Shown piece after piece: positions 20,234-31,038 of a stretch of DNA of 64,000 bases. The stretch comes from Amyelois transitella (taxonomy: Eukaryota > Arthropoda > Insecta > Lepidoptera > Pyralidae). The notes under the pieces were generated by a model, which was given only the letters and a program-made list of their open reading frames with translations, had not been told where the DNA came from and ran no database searches. The stretch is from positions 3,241,501 to 3,305,500 of the forward strand of contig NC_083519.1 of assembly GCF_032362555.1 (NCBI RefSeq), given 5' to 3'. The position numbers were made by a program, and so were the translations under genes. How positions within the stretch are numbered: position 1 is the stretch's first letter; each line of letters opens with the position of its first letter.

Positions 20234-23200
20234 ATGTTTTGGGGTAAGTGCCGCAGCCGGTAAACCACCACCACGTGTCTCTCACCACCACATTTTAATT
20301 TTTACTCTATTTAGATTCTATTTAGATTTAATAAATGCTTATACTTTCAATAAAGATCTCCCTACATTGTTACAAGTAACGACGTACTTGACGATACCAA
20401 GGTTTTTATAATAAGTAATGGTCAAATGAGACATCTGTCCTCACTTTGTTCAAAAGCATTGATTATTCAATTTTTGATAAATGTACGATGATTATTTAAA
20501 CATTTATACATAAAATTGATAGGCACCTAAAATATATATTGTGGCAGTGGATGTATGTCCATTTTACACAAGGTGATTTTTGGGGTTCTGTACCTAAAAG
20601 GTAAAAGCTACTATGTACTAAGCTTCTGCTGTCTGTCATCAGGCTGTATCTCACAGATAGAAGATCTTAAATTTTTTACAGAATTATCTTGTATATTACT
20701 TCAAAATAAATAATTTATTAACATATTATTTATTATATGTAACTTTATAACACAATTTCTTAATAAATTAATGAATAAATAAATAAATAAGTCATTATGT
20801 CCACCTATTAAATATATAAAATAAAAATAAAATAAGATAGGTGCCGTGTGGTTCCCGGCACCAATAAAAAAAAAGAATAGGACCACTCCATCTCTTTCCC
20901 ATGGATGTCGTAAAAGGCGACTAAGGGATAGGCTTACAAACAAGGGATTCTTTTTTAGGCGACAGGCTAGCAACCTGTCACTATTTGAATCTCAATTCTA
21001 TCATTAAGCCAAATAGCTGAACGTGGCCTTTCAGTCTTTTCAAGACTGTTGGCTCTGTCTACCCCGTAAGGGATATAGACGTGATGATATGTATGTATGT
21101 ATGTATGTAAAATAAGATAAAAATAGCCTTTATTGCTGTTTTACAAAGGTATGGTTTGTAACACAATCCATTTTCATTGCATGACAGCTTTGTTTCCAAA
21201 CTTCCCTGTTCCTTGCCACCCTGATCCAATGTCCAATGATGACCAGCAGTTTATTTGAGCACATCTTCCCACATTGTTTTCTGTCAGCCTTGGATCCTTT
21301 AATCATCCCTGGGATACTATTCTGTTACAATTTTGGACTATTTATCTTGCTGCTCCCTCAACATATATCACACCAACATAATACATATACATCACCAAAC
21401 ATAACAAAATAACTCTTAAGTAATCAACTTTAGAAGAAGACACCCCAAGTCCGCTGGTTACTGTGGGGGAACATGACCAAGATCTCCCAAAAAGATACTA
21501 AAGTAATATATATAGATAAAGAACTTATTATTAAGGGAGGCTTTGAGTAAGAAATGTGATGATGATACAGAACCACTTGTGTGTGAGTTCAACTCTCACC
21601 GTCCTGATTTTTTATTTTTGCAATATGATTGCACCAGTTAATCATTTGAATTTATATGAAAACTGCATCAAATACCCCATACAATTGATCTTTTATCTTT
21701 TAAACAGATTGAGAAAATAGCTAATGTACTTATTTATTTTGTCAAGGACTCATAATGGAGCCTAACAAGCGGTACACGCAAATAGTGGAGAAGCCATTCC
21801 ACATATCACAGGCCGCCATGGACATCTCTACAGGGGACAATGACCCGTGTCAAGTGATGGTCGTTGTAGACGGCAAGAATTTCCTCGTGTGCACACTACA
21901 GAAAAACAAAACCATTCAAGTTCCATTGGACTTGTACTTCAAAGCTGGGGATGCAGTTTCTTTCCTTACAAATGGTAAGTGATTAAGAACTTCTGAAATT
22001 ATCTTGTAACAATGTGACATTATAGTCAACATGACATTATACTGTAATATGGAAGTATAAAAATGATGTCTCTATAACATCAAAGAATGATTAAAATTTA
22101 TGAAAAGTCATGTCCTTGTGCAATGCAAACTTTTTAAACTGATGCAATATGCAAAAGAAATTTTTCAGAAGGTACCCTGACTTCTCAAATGGTCACATTA
22201 ATTCCAATATTAAAGCCATACAGCTTCCAGTCTTTTCAAGGGTTAGCTCTTTTTCCCATAAGGGTTAAAGACTTTTATGTGTGTATTTCAGGTAAATGCA
22301 ATGTGCACTTAACGGGCTACTTGGACCCCGAGTTTGAGGAGGAGTTATCTGAGGAGGAGGAGGAGGAAGAAGATGAAGAGGAGGAGGTCCCCGCCCTCGT
22401 GCCTGCCAAGAACAAGAGGAAACTGGAAAACAGCAACGATTCCACTGCTGCCAAGAAAGCTAAGGTAAATTTTTGTTTATCTACAGACATATAATCACAT
22501 CTATATCTCTTGTGGAGTAGATAGAGCCAACAGTCCTAAAAAGTAAAGGTCACATTCAGATGTTTTGTTTTATGATAGAGAGCCAGCAACCCTGTAAAGT
22601 CTGAAAGGCCATGTTCAGCTGTATGGGTTTATAATGGAATTGAGGTTGAAACTGTGACAGGTTGCTAGCCCATCACCTAAAAGAAGAATCCTAAGTTTAT
22701 TAGCTGTTCCTTAATTATTAGCCTATTCAATTAGCCCTATGAAAACAGTTTTAAAAATAAAATAATATTACAATATTTTAGCAAGACAAGAAGTCCAACA
22801 AGAAGCCAGCTGCCGACGACAGTTCTGATGACGATGACGACGATGATGATCATCTCAAGAAGTTCCTTGACGGCGAGGACATTGACACTGATGAGAATGA
22901 CGAGTCGTTCAAAGTCAACACGTCTGGCGAAGCAGATGATAGGTAAAGAAAGACCTTGTTAGACCATTTGGACCATACAATTTGGAGAACTCTAATTCTT
23001 TAGTTTTAAAATTTATAATTTTTTTTATTTAATTCAGTGGGTTATTTTGTTAGAAAGTTTAACAGACAGGCTTTCAAATTTATAGTATGTAAAGAAGACA
23101 TCTTCTCCACTTCCTCACCACTTGAGAAGAGGCTGGGGTGCATGAGCATGTATTGGGTGAGTCAGGTTTTTACATGAAGCAACTTCCATCTGACCTACCC

Positions 23201-26200
23201 TAGATGAATTTGTCTATTCCCTTACTTGCCTTGCCTTAACATTTACTTGCTTTGCCTTTAACATTACTTTTTTTAAGGATTTAAATTACACTTTTATTAT
23301 GAGGCTTGATTCTGTTGCTGAGACAGACAGATAATCAGACATTACTTTGCAGTTTGCATACTTTTTGTAGTATTGAATTAGTAAACTAAATTTGATACGT
23401 TCTTTGACAGTGATGAGGAAGACTCTGATGATGAGGAAGCCGATGAAGAGGCGGAAGAAGAGGAAGATGATGATGATGAAATGGAAACATCTAACGCTGA
23501 CACCACATTAGATACCAGCAAGGTATATTATTTTCATACAACATTTTCAGCTATTGTTTATTGCTTATATGATCCAAATTAAGAAACTATGATTTAAAGT
23601 TTACGGAAAAAAAAAGACTGATGGCCTTCCACATCCCACTTTCCTTTCAAATATCCCTTTATCTGTAATACCAAAAGCCTTTGCTTATTTACCCAATAGG
23701 ATAAACATGCATCTTTATACCTTACGGAGTAGGCAGAGCCGACTGTCTTGAAAAGACCGACAGGCCACATACAGCTAGAAGACTGTCGGCTCTGGCTACC
23801 CCGCCACGGATTTAGTCGTGACTATTTGTATGTATGTAACAAAATTTCTTTAAAATTAAATTGTTTTATAAGTTACCTAAGTTGTTTTTAACTTCAAAAA
23901 AGCAGGTTCTCAATTCGACGGTATTTTTATTATAGGAAGAGAAGATAGACATGTCTAAGCTGACCAAGTCTCAGAAGAAAAGGCTGAAGAAGAAGCTCCG
24001 TGACCAAGCAAAAACCCAGCCCCAAGTGAATGGTGTCGACAAGTCCAAGGTTTGTTTTTTCAGCATAGGATGCAGACTATTTATAAAATGTTGGATTAGG
24101 CATTTGTCTTCCATCTCACCTGATGGTAAGTGACGATGAAGATGTTACATTACATGCCTATATATACAAGAGATACCCATTTATTTTACTTTTGAATGTT
24201 CGCAGTTTTATGGGTTATATGTAGCTCAATAAATTGTATGATTACTGGTTGGTTTTATTAATTTACTTTATGATATTGACAGAAGGAGAAGGCAGATGGT
24301 CAACAAAAGGCAGATAAGAAAAAGGCCGAAACCAAGAAGGAAGACGGCGCCGCGGAGAAGAAAGAGAAAAAGTCTCTTAGTGGCGGAGTCTCCATTGAAG
24401 ATACGAAGGTTGGGTCTGGACCTGCAGCAAAACCCGGGAAATTCGTCACGGTAATTATTTTTTCACTTTTTTATAATCTGCAGAGATTTATTGCAAACTA
24501 AAGAAGTACAGAGTGTGAGGGTAACAATAATTAAACACTGTGTCATGTTTGAAGTAATGCAAATGTTAAGAAGCCCTTGAATGGTGGTAAATGGGAGGGG
24601 TGAATGACAAAATCATTTGAATACATCAGACCATTAACTATGCTTTGGAATTACAGTTTTATATTATTTCACTAAGCATGTTTTTTTTTAATCGTACATG
24701 CAAAAATATAGTTACATCTATATCCCCTGGCGGCTAGACAGAGCAAACAGTCTCAAAGACACTGAAAGACCATAATCAGCTGTATAGCTTGATAGTAGAT
24801 TTCTTGAAGCCAATAAGTAATACACAAGGCAAGCTCTTGTTAACATACCAATTTCGTCCCCACAGGTATACTACGAAGGTCGCCTGAAGCAAAACAACAA
24901 GATGTTCGACAACTGCCTGAAGGGGCCGGGCTTCAAGTTTCGGCTGGGCGCCAAGGACGTGATCTCCGGCTGGGACGTGGGCATCGCTGGCATGAAGGTC
25001 GGAGGCAAGAGGAGGATCATCTGCCCGCCCGCTATGGCGTAAGTCGCCTTGATTATTTTCTCAGCTAATTACTTATTACATGATATGAGACAGGTTACTG
25101 GTAGGACATGGTTATTAGAGAAGGTTGTGCTGACTGGAAAATAGATTGTGCAGAAAAATCAATATATCTTGAATAGGGCTAGGAGTACTACATAACTAAC
25201 AATTAAAAGAAAAATTCTTTTAAATCTAATAATTATTTAATAATCAGTAATCTGTCACTAATCATAAAATTCCTAACGTATTCAATCTTTGAATTGTTTA
25301 TAATAACCTAATTAACTTTAGCAAACCTCTACGAAATTATAAGCAAAAATAATGAATAGCAAATAATTCCTCCTAATTCCTAACAAACTTTTTGAAGCGC
25401 AGTAAAAGGTCGTAAATGACTGTAATGCGGCTTCCTTTAATATTATTATTTGTGTAAAGCAGAAGGCATATTCGCAAAGCAGTGGGACATAATAAAATAT
25501 TTTAATAAGATGTGTTCTACTACTATGCCAGATTTTTGCAATGACGGTGTTGGGAGTTTTTTATGATTGTAGAAGGCAGCATTACCATATCTGTAATACA
25601 GCCGAGACCAGCTGAGGGTTCTTCATCGGATTCAGACTTTCGTTTTTTGACATCAAATGAGGCGCCCACCAAGTAGATTTTTTTTGTAAAGGCAGTGCGT
25701 CGATATCTCTAATAGTTTGGTTGGGCTCTTGTGTTTTCTAATCAAGGTAACCACCTGGTACCCTACCTACCCACTCCAGATCTTCGATTATCCTAGCTTT
25801 TATTTGTGGCCATTAAACCCTAACTCTGTACCAAATTTCAACTCTCTGAGTTTATAGGAAGTACAAGTTTGAACTATTATGATCATTAGTGTCATAAATG
25901 CGAAAATTTGATTTCGCCTCACTTCGGAACACAGACTTGAAATTTTGGATTTAAAGTATGTGATTGTAGCTTACTGGATGACGAAAATTTGTGCGTTCTG
26001 GTCTTATCCAGAGGTTCTCAGATAGTTTGCTTTGCGCTCGACTGGCGGGGGCACTGCCATGCCCCTATATGAAAGCTTATGTAATTAAGTACTTTATTTG
26101 CTGCTAAACAATCTACACGAATTGCACGAAATAAACATACAAAGTTATCTATCTGCTGTAAGTTGTCAAGTCTTTTTAATTAACATGAGTCAAGGTTTTC

Positions 26201-26538
26201 CTTTTGCCCTTGTAGCCATTCTTGTATCTTTCTGGCCATCTGCTCTTTAATTAAACCATGAGCTCCACTCAATGCTGCTTCAGCAAGCGGCTACAACTAA
26301 TATAGCCACAATTTATTCAGTTGATATATAGCTGATTGGCATGACCTCAATATTTTTATTGATTTTGTACCACCTGTCAATGACATATGATACATCCTAT
26401 TTATAAGTTTTATGTTATTTAATGATCTCTTTCAACGTTTTCATTCTTTTTTTCAGGTATGGTGCTAAAGGTTCACCCCCAGTAATTCCGCCTAATGCTA
26501 CCTTAGTGTTTGATGTAGAATTGAAGAATGTGAAATGA
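20234..26538 (+). CDS. FKBP46: 46-kDa FK506-binding nuclear protein (FKBP46/FKBP39)
   Basis: Nuclear peptidyl-prolyl isomerase and histone-chaperone-like immunophilin. Exons: 20234-20243, 21747-21974, 22292-22464, 22782-22942, 23411-23522, 23936-24049, 24283-24450, 24866-25038 and 26457-26538, giving 1,221 nt and 406 residues. The 10-nt first exon supplies MFWG, matching the MFWGL-M-P start of insect FKBP39/46. Domains: nucleoplasmin-like N-terminus (~1-100), acidic Glu/Asp blocks (~105-125, ~160-235), Lys-rich segments suited to nuclear import (~240-300) and a C-terminal FKBP fold (~315-406). The FKBP part has VYYEGRL, MFDNC, VISGWD, AYG and FDVEL, so the drug-binding aromatic residues are kept. 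All introns are GT-AG. The last intron (1,418 nt) holds repeat debris. Confidence 0.95.
20841..21107 (+). repeat. Short retroposon family A, full length with target duplication
   Basis: Intact copy in FKBP46 intron 1. The 5' end GTGCCGTGTGGTTCCCGGCAC can fold on itself, and the 3' end is (TATG)n. A 12-bp direct repeat TAAAATAAGATA flanks it (20828-20839 and 21108-21119), indicating target-primed insertion. Confidence 0.9.
22487..22715 (-). repeat. Short retroposon family A, rearranged
   Basis: Reverse-complement blocks in FKBP46 intron 3. The GTCTGAAAGGCCATGTTCAG segment occurs twice in diverged form, suggesting one copy inserted into another or a local duplication. Confidence 0.65.
23712..23838. 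repeat. Short retroposon family A, two 3' ends in inverted order
   Basis: A minus-strand 3' end (ACCTTACGGAGTAGGCAGAG...) is followed directly by a plus-strand 3' end (GACTGTCGGCTCTGGCTACC...TATGTATG), making a small inverted composite in FKBP46 intron 5. Confidence 0.65.
24707..24800 (-). repeat. Short retroposon family A, 3' fragment
   Basis: ATATAGTTACATCTATATCC through CAGCTGTATAGCTTGATAG on the reverse strand, in FKBP46 intron 7. Confidence 0.6.
25560..26080. repeat. Probable repeat debris in the last FKBP46 intron
   Basis: This part of the 1.4-kb intron carries phrases typical of interspersed repeats (CAAATTTCAACTCTCTGAG, TTTATAGGAAGTACAAG, CTGGCGGGGGCACTGCCATG) and no open frame. The family is not identified. 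Confidence 0.4.
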
Positions 26539-27902
26539 AATGTTTAAAGTTATTCATAGGAGTGTCATGGACATGTTGTTTTTGGTTATTTTGTTGAAAG
26601 GATGCCATTTGATGAGGACGCTACGTCGTAATTTTAAGCATACACTATGAAATATCTGCAATGTATTTTACAAGTTAATTATTTTTGTTGTCCATCCCCA
26701 GTTTTATAGTATTTGTTGAATCTATTGCAAATATTTCATATAAGCTAATATTATATAAGTTCAGTGTAAGATTAAATTTAATGTAAGGATTAAACTGGAC
26801 ATTTTTAATAATATAAGATAAATTTTGTGACTTCTGAAAAATAATCATATGTATGTAAGGTTTATGTCATTGTATCATCTTTCAGAACAGGAATACATGT
26901 GTATGAATATCAAGCACTTGTTTTTTTTACATCCTTCCGTATGGTGTACCTATAGCATTCCCCAACATTTATAACCTTTTTTAACCAAAACTCCCAGTTC
27001 TATAGCCATGAAGTGAATACATATCTGATCAAATGGGTTTTGTAACATAACTCAATAACAACATTTTTGTTATTAATGCATTGTAAGTCACGGGAAAGCC
27101 TTATTAACTTTCTGAATCTAAATTTTCTCCCCTATAAACATTGAAATCCTGTAAAGGATTAATATGTGTGCTTAGTTATTCATCCAACTATAATAAAATG
27201 GATGTTAAAAACTACTGAATCAATCACCATGTCATTTTACATACATATAGTTAGAAGTATGGAGAAAGTCATAGGATATTTTCATGTAAGCAAGGGCTAG
27301 TTGTCCATAAAATTTAATTTACATAATAAATAGGTAATTGTCATGTAAAGAAAGCAAAAAAAATTTGATCTAAAATAATGACAGGTTTTAAATCTGTGGT
27401 TGAACACAGTTTACATATGTATAGTCATGTTTATATCCTTTGCAGGGTAGACAACTGTCTTGAAAAGACTGAAAGACCACATTTAGCTGTATGGCTTTAA
27501 GATGGAATTAAGATTTAAATACTGACAGGTTGTTAACCCATTGTCTACAAGAGGAATCCCAAATTATTAAGGCCTATCCCTAAGTCGCCCTTTACGACTT
27601 TCATAGGAAAGATATAGAGTGGTTTTATTGTAAAGTGCGGCAGAACAACACAGTTTTAAAGAAAATATTCCTTGAATATGTAATAAATATTTAATTTTTT
27701 AACAATTTAAACACATCATTGAAACAATTAAGGTAGCTTCATTAAGCTATTAGCTATCACACTTATTAAAATTTAGTGATTAAAGTTGGTGAAAGACGCA
27801 ACTGCTTCTTAGTCTTAGTGCAATAACTAGGTATGTTTCTGGAAATGCTTTGGCTCGCTTACATTTACATATATCCAGCATGTCGTCAACTTGATAAACT
27901 TC
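26539..27902. other. FKBP46 3' UTR and spacer to the convergent UPF0729 gene
   Basis: The FKBP46 3' UTR follows the stop. Possible poly(A) signal AATAAA at 27192-27197. The two flanking genes are convergent. Apart from the family A copy at 27416-27645 no coding signal is seen. Confidence 0.55.
27416..27645 (-). repeat. Short retroposon family A, diverged
   Basis: Reverse-complement copy with recognisable GTCTTGAAAAGACTGAAAGA, TTGTTAACCCATTGTCTAC and CATAGGAAAGATATAGAGTGG blocks; old by its divergence. Confidence 0.7.
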
Positions 27903-28169
27903 TCAGTCAGCCTTTAGTCTACTTTCAACAGGTTGTGTTTCATCCAGAGATTCATGTTGCCCCTCTTGTTCAATTGTCTCTTTGTCTTTTTTACTTTTGG
28001 GCGCAAAAGCGCACACGCCTCCCTCACATTTAAATGGAAACTCTGTCTTGACGTTTCCATCAGCGTCCTTTACGGCCCAGGGATTCCAAAACCGTAACAC
28101 GTAGGGTTGAATAAACTTGTGCCACAAGAACAGTAGAACGGGAATGATGAAACATGGCACGCAAACCAT
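27903..28169 (-). CDS. UPF0729 family small membrane protein (C18orf32/CG18508 type)
   Basis: An 88-residue protein from one exon. The N-terminus MVCVPCFIIPVLLFLWHKFI is a hydrophobic anchor beginning with the MVC-PC motif that defines UPF0729 proteins. It is followed by a basic-aromatic stretch (FIQPYVLRFWNPW) and a polar, Lys/Glu-rich tail that includes CEGGVCAFAPKSKKDKE. The vertebrate homologue C18orf32 is small, and reports have linked it to ER/lipid-droplet membranes; no biochemical role is assumed here. Length and start agree with the family. Confidence rests on the N-terminal motif and the clean single-exon frame. Confidence 0.85.
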   Translation of the reverse strand: MVCVPCFIIPVLLFLWHKFIQPYVLRFWNPWAVKDADGNVKTEFPFKCEGGVCAFAPKSKKDKETIEQEGQHESLDETQPVESRLKAD

Positions 28170-28347
28170 TATAATTTCTTTTTTGATTAAATCACGAACA
28201 CGATTTTACAATTGGCTATTTATCTTGTTATTATCAGTGTGAGAAAGATATAGTAATTAATGGATCATGAATAAGATTTTATAAATATTTTTTTTACTTT
28301 TCTTTAATGACTAATTTTTATTTATCAATTCATATTTGTGACATGAC

Positions 28348-28659
28348 ATGTGTATGTGTCAATGTCAAATGAGTGATAGCAATTTGTTTCGTACCTACAC
28401 TGTACAAGCCAAGATCGAAAAGCAATGGTGTCTTTTATCAATATTCCAAGAGATTCCCCCCAATTTCATGACGTATCATGGGCCACCTACAGTGACCGTT
28501 CTTCACAGCTTTGTCTCTAATGGGAACACAATACCTGTAATAGCAATTAGGAACGTAGTACGAGCAAACATTTGGCTGCGCTGGGCACCGAACCCAATTA
28601 CGTCATGTACGGTGTGTTGGAAAATGTTTTGGCCACGGGTGAATGAATTTGTTGATTAA
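28348..28659 (+). CDS. Unrecognised open frame of 103 codons
   Basis: An uninterrupted plus-strand frame 180 bp from the UPF0729 start, divergent from it. The first codons (MCMCQCQ) come from a TGTGTATGTGTC low-complexity run. The body (TYTVQAKIEKQWCLLSIFQE...WLRWAPNPITSCTVC) matches no family I know. The opposite strand also has short open stretches with a possible TTGCTATTACAG acceptor, so this may be a decayed or chance frame. Confidence 0.2.
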   Translation: MCMCQCQMSDSNLFRTYTVQAKIEKQWCLLSIFQEIPPNFMTYHGPPTVTVLHSFVSNGNTIPVIAIRNVVRANIWLRWAPNPITSCTVCWKMFWPRVNEFVD

Positions 28660-28861
28660 TGAAAAATGAACTTTTAAAAAGTGTTGAATGAAAAGATTAT
28701 TTGAAAATAATTTGACGTATGTAATGGCCTCTTAAATGCATGTGCAATGCATTTTTGACATAGTATTGACATAATCTTTACGGTATGTACATATCCTAAT
28801 ATACAATTTGAAGTAATATTCGTATTGAAATCAATAATTTTATACTTATTCACACACATAC

Positions 28862-29070
28862 ACACTTATAATCACATATATATCTCTTGCGGGGAAGACA
28901 GAGCCAATATTCTCTAAAAGACTAATAGGACACGCTCAGCTGTTTGGCTTAATGGTAGAATTGAGATTCAAATAGTGACAGGTTGCTAGCCCATCGTCTA
29001 AAAGAAGAATCCCAAATTTATAAGCCTATCTCTAAATTGCCTTTTACGAAATCCATGGTAAAGAGAAACA
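28862..29070 (-). repeat. Short retroposon family A, 3' two-thirds
   Basis: ATAATCACATATATATCTCT through CAGGTTGCTAGCCCATCG to GAAATCCATGGTAAAGAG on the reverse strand; the 5' hairpin end is missing. Confidence 0.75.
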
Positions 29071-29197
29071 CACGGTACTACTACTACTGATTGAAATTTA
29101 TATAAAAGAATAAGTTAATGCCCTTACTGTACTTAACTGGCTGTTCTTAACTGGATGCTCTTAGAGTGAGGCCGTGTTAACATCGTAGGGAAACTGA

Positions 29198-29353
29198 TTC
29201 AATGTGGGTTAGGTTCCCCTGCAAAGGTTGCAGAGGTCAGACAGGAGGTGAAAACCTGACGTATCCAATCCAATATTGCGTTTAGAGGAGAACAACGGGC
29301 TCTTCTCCAGAAAGGTGAGGACGCAACCGGGACTAACGCCAGAAGGATAATGA
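29198..29353 (+). repeat. Short retroposon family B
   Basis: TTCAATGTGGGTTAGGTTCC, CAAAGGTTGCAGAGGTCAGA, AAACCTGACGTATCCAATCC, TTCTCCAGAAAGG and AACCGGGACTAACGCCAG. The same block order recurs at 42187 and 52763. Confidence 0.7.
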
Positions 29354-31038
29354 TTTGGGGTACTGTCCGACAATTATTAATAGGTATTATACAGATAGTA
29401 TAATACATATTAATCTGTCTAATAATAATCTTATAGAAGTACGAATGACACAAACTTATACATTCATCACACGCGCGCAGTTGCTGATGTGAACTCTGGT
29501 TCTTAATTATGATATAAAACGTTGAGTAAGGTAATCAAAAACAAGAAAAACCGGTCTAAATATTCAGATGTCGTGTAGAATGTTAAACTTAAAATTATAT
29601 GAACAAGTCCGCATTGATTTATTGAAGCCATGTATTGTCCTTTGAAATATTGTTTAGGCACCTTAATTTTAGTACCTAAATAAATAAACTATGTCATCGA
29701 ATCACATATTGATATATTGAATCTCAGTTATAAGATAATTTTCATAGCTTTACAACTGCACAGAAAACTGCGTGTATAGGTGTTAACGTATAGTAAGGCA
29801 AGTGAAGAAAGGTTAGTATTAGTATTTTGAAAGAAATTAAATGAAGTATTTAGATTAACAAACTCATTTATTTCCCATCTTACTTACAAATAAAATTCAA
29901 TTAAAACTACTTACATAGTTATTAAAAATGAGTTATTCTTACTGTATAATCTAACTGTGCCAAAAATTAAAAATAAATAGTAAAGTGTCCGTCCACTGAA
30001 TGATAACAACGTTGAGACGAGGCATTAGATGTCTCTCAATTTTATTTCCTTTAATGGGAAATTGGCTTTATTACGTTTACTAAATCTTTAGATATCTGCA
30101 AGCTACGTTTGCCTGGCTAATTATTGCATTTCAATATTCTGAATAGTTCATTAATATAATAAACTAAAATGTTCACAAATTAAATAAATCTACTTGAGTT
30201 GAGACTCCCAAACTAAAAATAGGTATCTATCAATGAACAAATTGGACACAATAGATACATGTACGATAAGATAACAAATAGATAAATGATAATATTATGA
30301 TACACTTTACTACTAAGTATATAACATGAATTTACATTTATCAAAATTGTATTGAGATCTTTCTCACAGCACTCGAATTGTACTTACTTTAATAATCTTA
30401 TAATATCATATTTAACGAACAAGTATTTAAATATTGTTTATAACTTATCAGGAAATATTTTTATAAAAAATAGATTGTACTTATTTGATAATCTATATAA
30501 AGGCTGACTCTCTTTTCTTTGAAATAGTACATACTTAAAACTTATAATATATTTATATCTATAGAGGTAGTTTAAATAGTTATCTACTAGTATTAAGTTA
30601 AATTTGGTGTACATACACCACGACCTTATATCTTGTACCTAAGTACAATACAAAATAGATACCTATTTGATTACAGGTGTTAATAGATTGAAAATGGTTG
30701 TTTTTCATAAGTTTCATTTTGTTTAACAAAATTATTTATTAAAATAGAGAGATTAAAGTATTTAAAGTAAAGGAACAAGGTGGACAACGCCTTTAACAAA
30801 TGTGAATAAGTTATCTACATAAACTGATTATTATTTACATAAACAATCCAACAATATTTACATTTCTCAATTTATCTAATGGCAAAGTGGCTCAATATCC
30901 TAGATTTAGTAAAAAATATTCAATATTCATTATAAGTTTTTTTATATACGAGTCTCTTATGGCACCGTCGAATATCACAACACTAGTTTCATCAGACTGG
31001 ACTGGTATCACTTGTTAAGAACTAAAGTAACGTCAGTA
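29354..31038. other. AT-rich spacer and probable YEATS-gene 3' UTR
   Basis: Very AT-rich sequence with no open frame above background. The right-hand part is likely the 3' UTR of the minus-strand YEATS gene. Confidence 0.5.

Noticed and set aside
21540-21612. tRNA gene-like T-arm (GTGAGTTCAACTCTCAC) in FKBP46 intron 1
   Set aside because: The T stem-loop is good, but no matching acceptor stem or D-arm lies upstream. It is more likely a tRNA-derived repeat remnant.
21755-21757. Internal ATG as the FKBP46 start
   Set aside because: The upstream 10-nt exon with a perfect donor restores the conserved MFWGL start, and an acceptor lies at 21746, so the internal Met is residue 7.
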